A stretch of DNA of 64,000 nucleotides, from assembly GCF_003226565.1 (NCBI RefSeq), contig NZ_QKOE01000006.1, positions 62,001-126,000 of the forward strand, written 5' to 3'. The notes under the pieces are model-generated. The model had not been told where the DNA came from. It saw only the letters and a list, made by a program, of their open reading frames with translations, and made no database searches. Made by a program: the position numbers and the translations under genes. Shown piece by piece: positions 52,887 to 62,964 of the stretch (positions within the stretch are counted from its first letter, which is position 1; each line of letters starts with the position of its first letter). Source of the stretch: Parazoarcus communis SWub3 = DSM 12120. Its GTDB lineage: Bacteria; Pseudomonadota; Gammaproteobacteria; Burkholderiales; Rhodocyclaceae.

Positions 52887-53614
52887 TCGTTCACCATGCC
52901 GATCTGTCCGGTATGGGTCAGATCGATCTGCAGCGGCGTAATGGACACCAGCCCTTCGGATACCGCATGAAAGTCAGTACCCTCGCCCGCATCAGCCGCG
53001 GCACCGGCGGCCCCCACCCAATACACGGTCTCATTGCGGGGCGTCACGCTCTTGATCACCGGCTCGGCCTTATGACGCTTGCCCAGGCGGGTGACCCGCG
53101 TACCCCGCAGCGCCTCGTATGGCAGGTCAGGCACATTGACGTTCAACAGCATCGGCTGGCGCAACGGCTGATTCATGAAACGAACGGCCAGATCGCGCGC
53201 CACCCGTGCAGCGGTGGAGAAATCGGAAGCCCCCTTGCTCACCAGCGACACCGCTATCGACGGCACCCCCAGCAAATAGCCTTCGGTAGCCGCTGCCACG
53301 GTACCGGAGTAGAGCGTATCGTCCCCCATGTTGGCGCCATGATTCACCCCCGAAACCACCATGTCGGGCAAATGATCCAGCATGCCGGTCACGGCCAGAT
53401 GCACACAATCAGTGGGGGTGCCATTGACGAAATGAAAGCCGTTGGCGGCGCGGCGCAGGGAGAGCGGACGGTCGAGTGTCAGCGAGTTGCTTGCCCCACT
53501 GCGGTCACGCTCCGGCGCCACAACGGTCACCTCGCCGATTTCCGACAAGGCCTGAGCCAGCGCAGCGATGCCGGGCGCGAAATAGCCATCGTCATTACTG
53601 ACCAGAATACGCAT
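52871..53614 (-). CDS. surE: 5'/3'-nucleotidase SurE
   Basis: 247 residues, standard length. Metal site: NDDG (7-10), [13 protein letters not shown] (about 90-102) and S/T motif near LTLDRPLSL. It dephosphorylates nucleoside monophosphates and short polyphosphate. It heads surE-pcm-nlpD-rpoS. Confidence 0.97.
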   Translation of the reverse strand: MRILVSNDDGYFAPGIAALAQALSEIGEVTVVAPERDRSGASNSLTLDRPLSLRRAANGFHFVNGTPTDCVHLAVTGMLDHLPDMVVSGVNHGANMGDDTLYSGTVAAATEGYLLGVPSIAVSLVSKGASDFSTAARVARDLAVRFMNQPLRQPMLLNVNVPDLPYEALRGTRVTRLGKRHKAEPVIKSVTPRNETVYWVGAAGAAADAGEGTDFHAVSEGLVSITPLQIDLTHTGQIGMVNDWLVR

Positions 53615-53690
53615 CTTGAATCCGTTGGAGTCTCACCGACAGGGCGTCGGCGATGTTAGCACAGCATGGAAATCACGTTCGGACCGCAGA

Positions 53691-53718
53691 AAAACAAAAA
53701 CCGGCTAAAGCCGGTTGC
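53691..53718 (-). terminator. rho-independent terminator after tRNA-Pro
   Basis: On the minus strand AACCGGCT and AGCCGGTT pair around TTA and run into TTTGTTTTT. It lies between tRNA-Pro and surE. Confidence 0.8.
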
Positions 53719-53726
53719 TGTTGTTT

Positions 53727-53804
<78 letters not shown>

Positions 53805-53851
53805 CACAAGCCGCCATTATAGCAAGCTTTTTAAAAACCGCCAGTGCAAAA

Positions 53852-54235
53852 TCAAGCTTTCAACGCAGCAAGCGTAGCCTCCAGTTCCGCGCGCACTTCG
53901 CGGATCACCGCCTTGTATCGCTCGGCGACCTCGGCCTCCTCGACCTGATGGATGGCCGCTTCACCGAGGCGATTTCGCGCACCGGAAATGGTAAAGCCTT
54001 CGTCATACAGCAAATGCCTGATACGACGCACCAGCAGAACCTCATGATGCTGATAGTAGCGACGGTTCCCCCCCCGCTTGACAGGCTTCAGCTGGGTGAA
54101 CTCCTGCTCCCAGTAACGCAGCACGTGCGCCTTGACACCGCAAAGTTCGCTGACTTCTCCGATGGTGAAATAGCGCTTTGCCGGAATGGGCGGCAGGTCG
54201 GCACTCGAAATTTCAGGGTTGCTTGCTTGCATCAC
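53852..54235 (-). CDS. MerR-family transcriptional regulator
   Basis: 127 residues. The MerR helix-turn-helix starts at about residue 22 ([25 protein letters not shown]), followed by a wing ([30 protein letters not shown]). No effector-binding domain of the heavy-metal type (no Cys) is seen. It overlaps ihfA's stop by 23 bases. A MerR gene after ihfA is widespread in Proteobacteria; its target is unknown. Confidence 0.92.
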   Translation of the reverse strand: MMQASNPEISSADLPPIPAKRYFTIGEVSELCGVKAHVLRYWEQEFTQLKPVKRGGNRRYYQHHEVLLVRRIRHLLYDEGFTISGARNRLGEAAIHQVEEAEVAERYKAVIREVRAELEATLAALKA

Positions 54236-54524
54236 TGAGTTCCTCCACCGCCGCCTTCAGCTTCTGACTGGCATGAAAGGTCACCACCCGACGAGCGGTG
54301 ATCGGAATCTCCTCGCCGGTCTTGGGGTTCCGGCCAGGCCGCTGTGGCTTGTCACGCAACTGGAAATTACCGAAGCCGGAAAGCTTGACGCTATCGCCAC
54401 GCTCCAGCGCTGTCCGGATTTCTTCAAAGAAGCCTTCCACCATATCCTTGGCTTCACGCTTGTTCAGCCCGACCTGCTCAAACAACAGGTCTGCCAGCTC
54501 GGCCTTCGTCAAGGTCACGTTCAT
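54213..54524 (-). CDS. ihfA: integration host factor subunit alpha
   Basis: 103 residues. HU/IHF fold with [22 protein letters not shown] (DNA-bending arm with the intercalating Pro). It pairs with IHF-beta. It overlaps pheT by 4 bases, so it shares the phe operon transcript. Confidence 0.97.
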   Translation of the reverse strand: MNVTLTKAELADLLFEQVGLNKREAKDMVEGFFEEIRTALERGDSVKLSGFGNFQLRDKPQRPGRNPKTGEEIPITARRVVTFHASQKLKAAVEELSDASKQP

Positions 54525-56911
54525 TCTCCTGATCCACGCAGTCGAGCGCCCAGAGTGAGCTCAGCATGACGGATCAGCGCATTCATTGCCGCATCCACTT
54601 CCGAATCTTCAAGTGTGCGCTGAGTATCTTGCATCAACACCCTGAAAGCAAGGCTCTTCTTGTCGGGATCAATGCCCTTGCCATGATAGACATCGAACAA
54701 CTCAATTGCGCTGACAATACCTGACGCCGCCGCTTCGAGCACTTCCAGCACACGGGCAACCGGCACCTCCTGACCCAGCACCAGCGCCAGGTCACGGGCC
54801 ACTGCAGGCATCTTCGAAACCGTTGCGAAAACCGGCATTTCCGCCTGCAGCGCATCCCCAAGCTCGATCTCGAACACGATCGGCGCGGTACCGAGCTCGT
54901 AACGTTGCACCCACACCGGATGCAACTCGCCGACCACACCAATATGGCGCCCGTCCAGCATCACCGCAGCCGCACGCCCCGGATGCAGGGCGGGGTCAGA
55001 CACACGCTCGAAGCACAGCTCGCGCGGCGCAAACAAAGCCTCGAGATCACCCTTGAGATCGTAAAAATCCACCGGCCGAGCACGCTCACCCCATTGCTCC
55101 TGCAAGGCCGTACCTGAAACCAGGGCGGCAATCCGCATCGGCTGATGGAAGCCAGCCACAGGCTCGCCATCGGCCTTGCGCTCGAAACAACGACCAATCT
55201 CGAACACCCGTACCCGGGCTTGCTGACGCTTCCGATTGGTCGCCAGATTGGCCACCAGCCCCGGAATCAGACTGGAGCGCATCACACTCATCTGACTGGC
55301 GATCGGATTGGCCAGACGGATAGGATCGTCATTGGCGCAGAAATCCCGCTCCCACGCGTCTTCGACAAAGGCGAAGTTGACCACCTCCTGAAAGCCCCGC
55401 GCCGCCAGCAGGTGACGCACATCCCACACCGTGCGCGACGATTCGCTGCGCTCCAGCATCATCAACCCGCCCTGCGGTACCCGGGCCGGGATATTGTCAT
55501 AGCCGTAGAGACGCACCAACTCTTCGATCAGATCTTCTTCAATTTCGATATCGAAACGGAACGACGGCGGAGTGACCAGAAAATCGTCACCCGACTGCAC
55601 CGGCGCAAGGTGCACACGCCGCAGCAGGGACTCGATCTCGGCGTTGTTCAGATCAATACCCAGCACGCGGCGCGCACGCGCAGGACGCAGACGCACGGCA
55701 GGACGCTGAGGCAGCGCTTCGACCGCCACAGCTTCTTCCACCGGACCTGCCACACCACCGCAGATATCCAGGATCAGGCGGGTCGCCCGCTCGATCGCCG
55801 GCCGTGCAAGTTCGAAGTCCACCCCACGCTCGAAACGATGCGAGGCATCGGAGACAAAGCCGTGGGCTCGCGCCCGACCGGCAATCGCCGCTGGAGCAAA
55901 GAAAGCGCTTTCCAGAAAGACATCTGTCGTATCGAGCGTGATACCGCTCTCCTCTCCGCCCATCACACCGGCCATGGCCAGCGCGCGCGCATCATCTGCA
56001 ATCAGCAGGGTATCGACGGCAGGCGTCACAATCTGCTCATTGAGCAGCTTGAGTTGCTCACCAGCACGCGGCATGCGGACATGAATGGCCCCATCCAGAC
56101 GGGCGTTATCGAAGGCATGCAAGGGCTGCCCCAGTTCAAGCATCACGTAGTTGGTGATATCCACCAATGCGCTGATCGCGCGGATGCCGCTGCGCTGCAA
56201 TCGCTGCTTCATCCACTCCGGTGTCGGCGCCTTGGCATCGACCCCCCGCAGGATGCGGCCGCAATAGCGCGGGCAAGCTGCCGGCGCATCGAGCACGATG
56301 GACCGTCGATCATCAATGCCCGGCAGGACAGGCTGAACAGCCGGCAGCGTCAGCATCGAGTCAGTCAGCGCAGCCACCTCGCGCGCCACACCACTCAGGC
56401 TCAGACAGTCAGCCCGATTCGGCGTCAGCTTGATGGTGAACAGCGTGTCATCGAGCCCAAGATAATCACGGATGTCGGAGCCTACCGGCGCATCTTCCGG
56501 CAGCACATGCAACCCGGCATGATCCTCGGACAGACCCAACTCACGCGCCGAGCACAGCATGCCAAACGACTCGACCCCGCGCAACTTGGCCGCCTTGATT
56601 GCAAAATCGCCCGGCAGCACGGCCCCCACCTTGGCGCACGGCACCTTGAGGCCTGCAGCCGCGTTTGGCGCACCACAGACGATCTGCAGCAACTCGCCCG
56701 TGCCAGCATCAACCTTGCAAACACGCAGCTTGTCCGCATTGGGATGTTTCTCGGCTTCGACGATCTGCGCCACGACGATGCCGGTAAAGGCGGGCGCAAC
56801 CGGATCCGCCTCTTCGACCTCCAGACCGGCCATGGTCATCAGGTGACCCAACGCGGCGCTATCGAGCGACGGATTGACGAAGGTCCGCAACCACTGTTCT
56901 GAAAATTGCAT
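54521..56911 (-). CDS. pheT: phenylalanyl-tRNA synthetase beta subunit
   Basis: 796 residues. EMAPII-type tRNA-binding domain (about 40-150), B3/4 editing domain (about 210-400), B5 (about 405-480), the catalytic-like core and a C-terminal ferredoxin-fold anticodon-binding domain (about 700-796). It forms the alpha2beta2 enzyme with PheS encoded 7 bases upstream. Confidence 0.97.
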   Translation of the reverse strand: MQFSEQWLRTFVNPSLDSAALGHLMTMAGLEVEEADPVAPAFTGIVVAQIVEAEKHPNADKLRVCKVDAGTGELLQIVCGAPNAAAGLKVPCAKVGAVLPGDFAIKAAKLRGVESFGMLCSARELGLSEDHAGLHVLPEDAPVGSDIRDYLGLDDTLFTIKLTPNRADCLSLSGVAREVAALTDSMLTLPAVQPVLPGIDDRRSIVLDAPAACPRYCGRILRGVDAKAPTPEWMKQRLQRSGIRAISALVDITNYVMLELGQPLHAFDNARLDGAIHVRMPRAGEQLKLLNEQIVTPAVDTLLIADDARALAMAGVMGGEESGITLDTTDVFLESAFFAPAAIAGRARAHGFVSDASHRFERGVDFELARPAIERATRLILDICGGVAGPVEEAVAVEALPQRPAVRLRPARARRVLGIDLNNAEIESLLRRVHLAPVQSGDDFLVTPPSFRFDIEIEEDLIEELVRLYGYDNIPARVPQGGLMMLERSESSRTVWDVRHLLAARGFQEVVNFAFVEDAWERDFCANDDPIRLANPIASQMSVMRSSLIPGLVANLATNRKRQQARVRVFEIGRCFERKADGEPVAGFHQPMRIAALVSGTALQEQWGERARPVDFYDLKGDLEALFAPRELCFERVSDPALHPGRAAAVMLDGRHIGVVGELHPVWVQRYELGTAPIVFEIELGDALQAEMPVFATVSKMPAVARDLALVLGQEVPVARVLEVLEAAASGIVSAIELFDVYHGKGIDPDKKSLAFRVLMQDTQRTLEDSEVDAAMNALIRHAELTLGARLRGSGE

Positions 56912-56918
56912 GATTCGC

Positions 56919-57971
<1,053 letters not shown>

Positions 57972-57975
57972 TCAG

Positions 57976-58005
57976 AAAAAAAAAGGAGGCCAGGCCTCCT
58001 TTTTT
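57976..58005 (-). terminator. terminator or attenuator between rplT and pheS
   Basis: Minus strand: a 12-bp perfect stem AAAAAAGGAGGC/GCCTCCTTTTTT with a short CTG loop ends in a T-run. It lies 15 bases after the rplT stop and 26 bases before pheS. It should stop or attenuate transcription into pheST; no Phe-rich leader peptide is seen upstream. Confidence 0.8.
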
Positions 58006-58019
58006 CGGGCTGCGGAAAC

Positions 58020-58379
58020 TTACGCAGCGATTTGGGCCTTGGCTTGCGCGGCGAGCGCAGCAAACGCGGGCTTGTCAAACACGGCCAGATCGGCCAGAAC
58101 CTTGCGGTCCACTTCGACGGCAGCCTTCTTCAGGCCATTCATGAAGGTGCTGTAGGTCAGACCGAGTTCACGCGCAGCGGCGTTGATACGGACGATCCAC
58201 AGGGCGCGGAACTGACGCTTGCGCTGACGACGGTCGCGGTAAGCGTACTGACCGGCCTTCATCACCGCCTGCTTGGCGATGCGATATACGTTTTTACGAC
58301 GGCCGCGGTACCCCTTGGCCTGGTCGAGAACTTTCTTGTGACGTGCGCGGGCGGTTACACCACGTTTAACTCTGGGCAT
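58020..58379 (-). CDS. rplT: 50S ribosomal protein L20
   Basis: 119 residues, standard. N-terminal basic tail ([38 protein letters not shown]) and the globular helical half. In E. coli it represses rpmI-rplT translation; the gap between infC and rpmI could hold a similar site. It follows rpmI by 12 bases. Confidence 0.98.
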   Translation of the reverse strand: MPRVKRGVTARARHKKVLDQAKGYRGRRKNVYRIAKQAVMKAGQYAYRDRRQRKRQFRALWIVRINAAARELGLTYSTFMNGLKKAAVEVDRKVLADLAVFDKPAFAALAAQAKAQIAA

Positions 58380-58391
58380 GGCGGTCTCCTA

Positions 58392-58589
58392 TCAAGCGTA
58401 AGGCAACATGGCACGGATCAGCTTTTCATCGCTGGCATGAACTTCAGTCATGCCGCGCAGCTGACGCTTGCTCTTGGTGGTCTTCTTGGTAAGGATGTGG
58501 CGCTTGAACGCCTGGGACCGCTTGATCCCACCGCTGGAGCGAACCTTGAAGCGCTTCTTGGCGCCGCTCTTGGTCTTCATCTTGGGCAT
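58392..58589 (-). CDS. rpmI: 50S ribosomal protein L35
   Basis: 65 residues, standard length: [19 protein letters not shown] at the start and a basic, helix-rich tail ending MLPYA. Between infC and rplT. Confidence 0.98.
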   Translation of the reverse strand: MPKMKTKSGAKKRFKVRSSGGIKRSQAFKRHILTKKTTKSKRQLRGMTEVHASDEKLIRAMLPYA

Positions 58590-58736
58590 TGCTGAGACTC
58601 CGGTTTATAGAATGCCGTCAGGTAGTACCGGTTCAGGTACGTTTGACACCCGACACCACTTGTTTTCCTGCCCAGCCACAACGACCAGACAGGGTATCAG
58701 CCCCGACTACCGGGGCAAATCCTGCATACCGCTTGA

Positions 58737-59258
58737 TCAGCGGTTTTTCTTGGGCGCGATCACCATGATCATCTGCCGCCCTTCCATCTTCGGCATCTGC
58801 TCGACCTGGCCGATTTCTTCCAGATCCGCCTTTACCCGCTCAAGCTGACGCAAACCGAATTCCTGGTGCGCCATTTCACGTCCGCGAAAGCGCAAGGTCA
58901 CCTTGCACTTGTCACCCTCTTCCAGGAAGCGTTTCAGGTTACGCAGCTTGATCTGGTAGTCGTTTTCGTCCGTACCCGGACGCAGCTTGACTTCCTTGAC
59001 CTGCACCTGCTTCTGCTTCAGACGCGCTTCATGCGCTTTCTTCTGCTCCTGGTACTTGAACTTGCCGAAATCCATCACCCGGCAGACCGGGGGTTGCGCC
59101 ATCGGCGCGATTTCAACCAGATCCATACCCGCTTCATCAGCGGCCTCGAGGGCGGCCCTCAGGGAAACAATACCAAGCGGCTCACCGTCTTCACCAACCA
59201 GACGAACCTCAGGCGCGGTGATTTCCCCGTTGACGCGCTGCTTCTTCTCTTGAGCGAT
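58737..59258 (-). CDS. infC: translation initiation factor IF-3, ATC start
   Basis: 173 residues when read from ATC 59256-59258. The family N-terminus [22 protein letters not shown] starts precisely there; the first ATG in frame (59126) would remove about 44 residues of the N-terminal domain. GGAG sits about 10 bases upstream. IF-3 discriminates start codons, and its rare start codon (AUU in E. coli) gives autorepression. The C-terminal domain covers about 85-173. Confidence 0.95.
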   Translation of the reverse strand: MAQEKKQRVNGEITAPEVRLVGEDGEPLGIVSLRAALEAADEAGMDLVEIAPMAQPPVCRVMDFGKFKYQEQKKAHEARLKQKQVQVKEVKLRPGTDENDYQIKLRNLKRFLEEGDKCKVTLRFRGREMAHQEFGLRQLERVKADLEEIGQVEQMPKMEGRQMIMVIAPKKNR

Positions 59259-59284
59259 GGTTCAAATCTCCATAAAAATCAAAG

Positions 59285-61201
59285 TCAGACCGACCCGGCC
59301 TTCGCCTCAACTTCGCGAAGCCAGCGCTCGATCAACGTATCGATGGGCATCTGGCCAAGATCCTGGCCGCCCCGAACGCGCACTGCAACGACGCCGCCCG
59401 CCTTTTCTTTTTCGCCTACGACGATCTGGTAAGGCAGCTTGTGCACGCTATGTTCGCGGATTTTATAGTTAATCTTCTCGTTGCGCAAATCCGCTTCGAC
59501 TCGGAAACCCGCTTTCTTCAGGCGGAGTGCGACTTCCTTCGCATACTCGGCCTGCCCTTCGGAGATGTTCATCACCACCGCATGAACAGGCGCCAGCCAC
59601 AACGGCAAGGCGCCGGCGTGATGTTCGATCAGGATGCCGATGAAACGCTCAAGCGAGCCCAGGATGGCACGGTGCAACATGACCGGCACCTTCTTGGTGT
59701 TGTCCTCGGCTACATACTCGGCCCCCAGGCGCACTGGCAGATTGAAATCGAGCTGCAGCGTGCCGCACTGCCAGACGCGATTCAGGCAATCCTTGAGCGA
59801 AAACTCGATCTTCGGACCGTAAAACGCCCCCTCACCTGGCTGCAGATCGTAAGCCAGCCCTTGCGCATCAAGCGCTGCCGCAAGCGCCGCCTCTGCCGCA
59901 TCCCACTGCTCGTCAGTCCCCACCCGCTTCTCGGGCCGGGTCGACAGCTTGACCTGGACATCGGTAAAACCAAAATCTCGATAGACCTGCTGCAGCAAGC
60001 GGATGAACTCGGCCGACTCCACCTGCACCTGATCTTCGGCGCAGAAGATATGCGCGTCATCCTGCACGAAATTACGGACCCGCATGATGCCGTGCAACGA
60101 CCCCGAAGGCTCATTCCGGTGACAGGAGCCGAACTCCGCCATGCGCAGCGGCAGATCGCGATAGCTCTTCAAGCCCTGATTGAAGATCTGGATATGACAG
60201 GGGCAGTTCATAGGCTTGACCGCGTAGTCGCGCTTCTCCGACTGCGTGGTGAACATCAGGTCGGAATACATCCCCCAGTGCCCGGACTTTTCCCACAACG
60301 AACGATCGACAATCTGCGGCGTCTTGACCTCCTGATAGCCATGCTCGGCGATCGTTCGGCGCATGTACTGCTCGACCTGCTGCCACAGCGTCCAGCCCTT
60401 GGCGTGCCAGAACACCATACCCGGCGCTTCTTCCTGGATATGAAAAAGATCAAGCTGCCGGCCCAGCTTCCGGTGATCGCGCTTCTCGGCCTCTTCGAGC
60501 ATGTGAAGATAGGACTCGAGATCTTCCTTCTTGGCCCACGCGGTGCCATAAACCCGCTGCAACATCTCGTTCTTCGAGTCACCACGCCAGTACGCACCCG
60601 CAAGCTTGGTCAGCTTGAACACCTTGAGCTTGCCGGTGGACGGCACGTGCGGACCGCGGCAGAGATCAATGAAATCCCCCTGGCGATACAGGGAAACATC
60701 CTGATCGGACGGAATCGACGCAATGATCTCGGCCTTGTAGTGCTCGCCAATCCCCTTGAAGAACTCGACCGCCTTCTCGCGCGACCAGACTTCGCGTGCA
60801 ACACCGATTTCGCGCTTGGCAATCTCGCTCATACGGCGCTCGATCGCCTCGAGATCTTCCGGCGTGAACGGACGCTTGTAGGAGAAGTCGTAGTAAAAAC
60901 CGTTGTCGATCACCGGCCCGATCGTCACCTGCGCGTCAGGAAACAGCTCCTTGACCGCATGCGCCAGCAAGTGCGCAGTGGAGTGACGGATGATATCGAC
61001 ACCTTCCGGACTCTTGTCGGTGATGATCGCCAGCGCAGCATCAGTATCGATGCGATGCGAGAGATCCACCTGCCTGTCGCCAATACGCCCAGCCAGCGCA
61101 GCCTTTGCCAGACCTGCGCCAATCGACGCCGCAACCTCACCAACGGTCACCGGCTGATCGAAACTACGGACGGAACCATCAGGAAGCGTAATGTTCGGCA
61201 T
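59285..61201 (-). CDS. thrS: threonyl-tRNA synthetase
   Basis: 638 residues from ATG 61201; the frame is open 81 codons upstream but covers the tRNA-Val terminator. TGS domain (about 1-60), editing domain with [11 protein letters not shown] and the CRGPHV Cys/His (about 75-225), class II core (motif 2 [30 protein letters not shown]; Zn Cys in MNCPCHIQ), and the anticodon-binding domain (about 540-638). Upstream of infC, as is typical. Confidence 0.98.
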   Translation of the reverse strand: MPNITLPDGSVRSFDQPVTVGEVAASIGAGLAKAALAGRIGDRQVDLSHRIDTDAALAIITDKSPEGVDIIRHSTAHLLAHAVKELFPDAQVTIGPVIDNGFYYDFSYKRPFTPEDLEAIERRMSEIAKREIGVAREVWSREKAVEFFKGIGEHYKAEIIASIPSDQDVSLYRQGDFIDLCRGPHVPSTGKLKVFKLTKLAGAYWRGDSKNEMLQRVYGTAWAKKEDLESYLHMLEEAEKRDHRKLGRQLDLFHIQEEAPGMVFWHAKGWTLWQQVEQYMRRTIAEHGYQEVKTPQIVDRSLWEKSGHWGMYSDLMFTTQSEKRDYAVKPMNCPCHIQIFNQGLKSYRDLPLRMAEFGSCHRNEPSGSLHGIMRVRNFVQDDAHIFCAEDQVQVESAEFIRLLQQVYRDFGFTDVQVKLSTRPEKRVGTDEQWDAAEAALAAALDAQGLAYDLQPGEGAFYGPKIEFSLKDCLNRVWQCGTLQLDFNLPVRLGAEYVAEDNTKKVPVMLHRAILGSLERFIGILIEHHAGALPLWLAPVHAVVMNISEGQAEYAKEVALRLKKAGFRVEADLRNEKINYKIREHSVHKLPYQIVVGEKEKAGGVVAVRVRGGQDLGQMPIDTLIERWLREVEAKAGSV

Positions 61202-61282
61202 GATCTCTGGCCTCGGACTAGGATGCGCGGACAGCGCAATACAAACGACACATGATTCTGATAGCTGCACTGCACAAAACGT

Positions 61283-61319
61283 GGACGAAAAAAAAGTGCG
61301 GTCGAACCGCACTTTTTCC
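61283..61319 (-). terminator. rho-independent terminator of tRNA-Val
   Basis: Minus strand: AAAAGTGCGGT and ACCGCACTTTT pair around TCG and the stem ends in TTTTTTTT. It lies between tRNA-Val and thrS; thrS must start from its own promoter in 61202-61282. Confidence 0.88.
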
Positions 61320-61399
61320 TCAAGCAGACAAGCGGACCCGACCTGTTCAGTTTCCGGCCTCGAAAGTAGTTCGGAACATGATGAATCGACTCCAAGTGT

Positions 61400-61476
61400 T
61401 GGTAGGCGCGATTGGACTCGAACCAACGACCCCCACCATGTCAAGGTGGTGCTCTAACCAGCTGAGCTACGCGCCT
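61400..61476 (-). tRNA. tRNA-Val (anticodon GAC)
   Basis: 77 bases including encoded CCA. Acceptor AGGCGCG/CGCGCCT, discriminator A, anticodon stem CCACC/GGTGG with loop TTGACAT (anticodon GAC), T-loop TTCGAGT. Its terminator follows at 61283-61319. Confidence 0.96.
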
Positions 61477-61549
61477 GCTAAGAGCCGCGAATTATAGGCA
61501 CTTTTCAGAAGGTGTCAAACACTTTTTGAAAAAACCTCAAAAATTCACC

Positions 61550-62344
61550 TTACGCCACCGCTTCCGGCCACTCCGCCAGAAAAGCCTCCCAATGAGGCGC
61601 CCCAATTGCGGCGAGCTTTTCGCGCACAAATGCGACCTCCTGCGCCCAAGCCGCCTGATCCAGATGACCGCGCATGCGCTGGAAACGGAGGTACACGAGA
61701 TAGGTGTTCACGACGTCGGTTTCGCAATAGTCACGAATATCGGCAATCTGCCCCGCCTGCCAGGCGTCCCAAACCGCCGAACCATCCATGCCAAGCTTGC
61801 CGGGATACCCCATCAACTTGGCCAGATCATCCAGCGGTGCGTTGGCACGCGGCTGGTACATCGCCAGCGTGTCCATCAGGTCGAGATGCCGCATGTGATA
61901 GCGGCTGATGTAATTGTTCCACTTGAAATCACGCGAGTCGGCAAAGTCGCCATCACCCAGATCCCAGTAGCGCGGCGCACTGACACCATGCAGCAGGCCA
62001 CGGTAATGCAGCACCGGCAGATCAAATCCACCACCATTCCACGACACGATCTGCGGCGAATAGCGCTCGATACCGTCAAAGAAGCGCTGGATGATCTGCC
62101 CTTCACCCGCGTCAGGCTCGGACAGGGAGAACACCCGGAACTGATTGGCATCACGCAGCACACAGGAAATCGTCACCACCCGCTGCAGGTGGTGCGGCAG
62201 AAAATCCGAGCCATGACTGGCACGCCGCTGCTGAAAGGCGAACTCGCCCACCTCGTAGTCGGAGAGTGACGCCGGCAACTCGTGCAGCACTCGAATACCG
62301 GCAATATCCGGAATGGTCTCGATGTCAAAGACAAGAATCGGCAT
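61550..62344 (-). CDS. predicted 3'-5' exonuclease (DnaQ/PolB-exo-like)
   Basis: 264 residues from ATG 62344. DEDD-type nuclease motifs: Exo I VFDIETIPD (about 5-13), Exo II IVSWNGGGFDLPVL (about 108-120), Exo III YCETDVVNTYLVY (about 208-220). It is of the PolB-like exonuclease family and lacks a polymerase domain. The start shares one base with the stop of the ydbL-like gene (TGATG), so the two are coupled, though function differs. Confidence 0.9.
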   Translation of the reverse strand: MPILVFDIETIPDIAGIRVLHELPASLSDYEVGEFAFQQRRASHGSDFLPHHLQRVVTISCVLRDANQFRVFSLSEPDAGEGQIIQRFFDGIERYSPQIVSWNGGGFDLPVLHYRGLLHGVSAPRYWDLGDGDFADSRDFKWNNYISRYHMRHLDLMDTLAMYQPRANAPLDDLAKLMGYPGKLGMDGSAVWDAWQAGQIADIRDYCETDVVNTYLVYLRFQRMRGHLDQAAWAQEVAFVREKLAAIGAPHWEAFLAEWPEAVA

Positions 62345-62754
62345 CACTTCTGCACCCAGCTGCTGCCCTGCTGCACCCACCAGCCTGGCTGCGCCCGTTG
62401 CGCCCAACGTTGGGCGAAAGTGCCACGCACTTCCGATTCCCACTCCGGCCGCCCGTTGGCCCGGGCAATCTCACGATAGAGCGCACTGCGGTCAGCGTTT
62501 TCTGCCGCAACCAGCGAACTGGCCTGGGCACGCTGAGCCAGGGGTACCGCCGATGCATCGCGCAGGGCCACCGAGCCATCGGCAGCCAAACCCACTGCGC
62601 CAGAAGCATAAAGCGGCGCCAATTGCGCATGACGCTGCTGCATCGAACGTTTGAGCGCCGCAATGGCAGGAGAGTCGACCTCGAGATTGCCTTGAGCTGC
62701 GGCACTCAGCGACAGACTGAGCAGGGCTGCACCGAGCAGAGAACGAAATTTCAT
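62344..62754 (-). CDS. ydbL: YdbL-family (DUF1318) periplasmic protein
   Basis: 136 residues. Signal peptide (about 1-20, SAAAQG). Mature part has SPAIAALKRSMQQRHAQLAPLYASGAVGL and the closing GWWVQQ, the DUF1318 pattern. The ydbH-ynbE-ydbL trio is one of the systems backing up YhdP/TamB in moving phospholipids to the outer membrane. It overlaps the ynbE gene by 4 bases. Confidence 0.9.
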   Translation of the reverse strand: MKFRSLLGAALLSLSLSAAAQGNLEVDSPAIAALKRSMQQRHAQLAPLYASGAVGLAADGSVALRDASAVPLAQRAQASSLVAAENADRSALYREIARANGRPEWESEVRGTFAQRWAQRAQPGWWVQQGSSWVQK

Positions 62755-62927
62755 GGCTTGCTCCCGGACGGGGACTCAGCCGCGGGTTGCGCCTCGCGCA
62801 ACTGCCAGACCTCGTCGATGATGCGATCAGCGGCCTTTTCGGCCGCCGCCGCAGGAAAATAGATGTTGATCGTGACGCAGGCGCTCAGTGAAAGCGACAG
62901 CGCCACCAGCAAGATGCGCAGCGACAT
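62751..62927 (-). CDS. ynbE: YnbE-like small lipoprotein
   Basis: 58 residues, too short to be noticed easily. The start ATG is at 62927 with GAAGGAG-like AGGAG upstream. It has a short signal and lipobox SAC (Cys about 17), then VTINIYFPAAAAEKAADRII, the YnbE signature, and a Pro/Ser tail. YnbE is the outer membrane partner of YdbH. It is 37 bases after the ydbH stop. Confidence 0.9.
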   Translation of the reverse strand: MSLRILLVALSLSLSACVTINIYFPAAAAEKAADRIIDEVWQLREAQPAAESPSGSKP

Positions 62928-62964
62928 GCCGGCTCCTTCAGGTGGGGCTCAGAAAGGGATCCGA

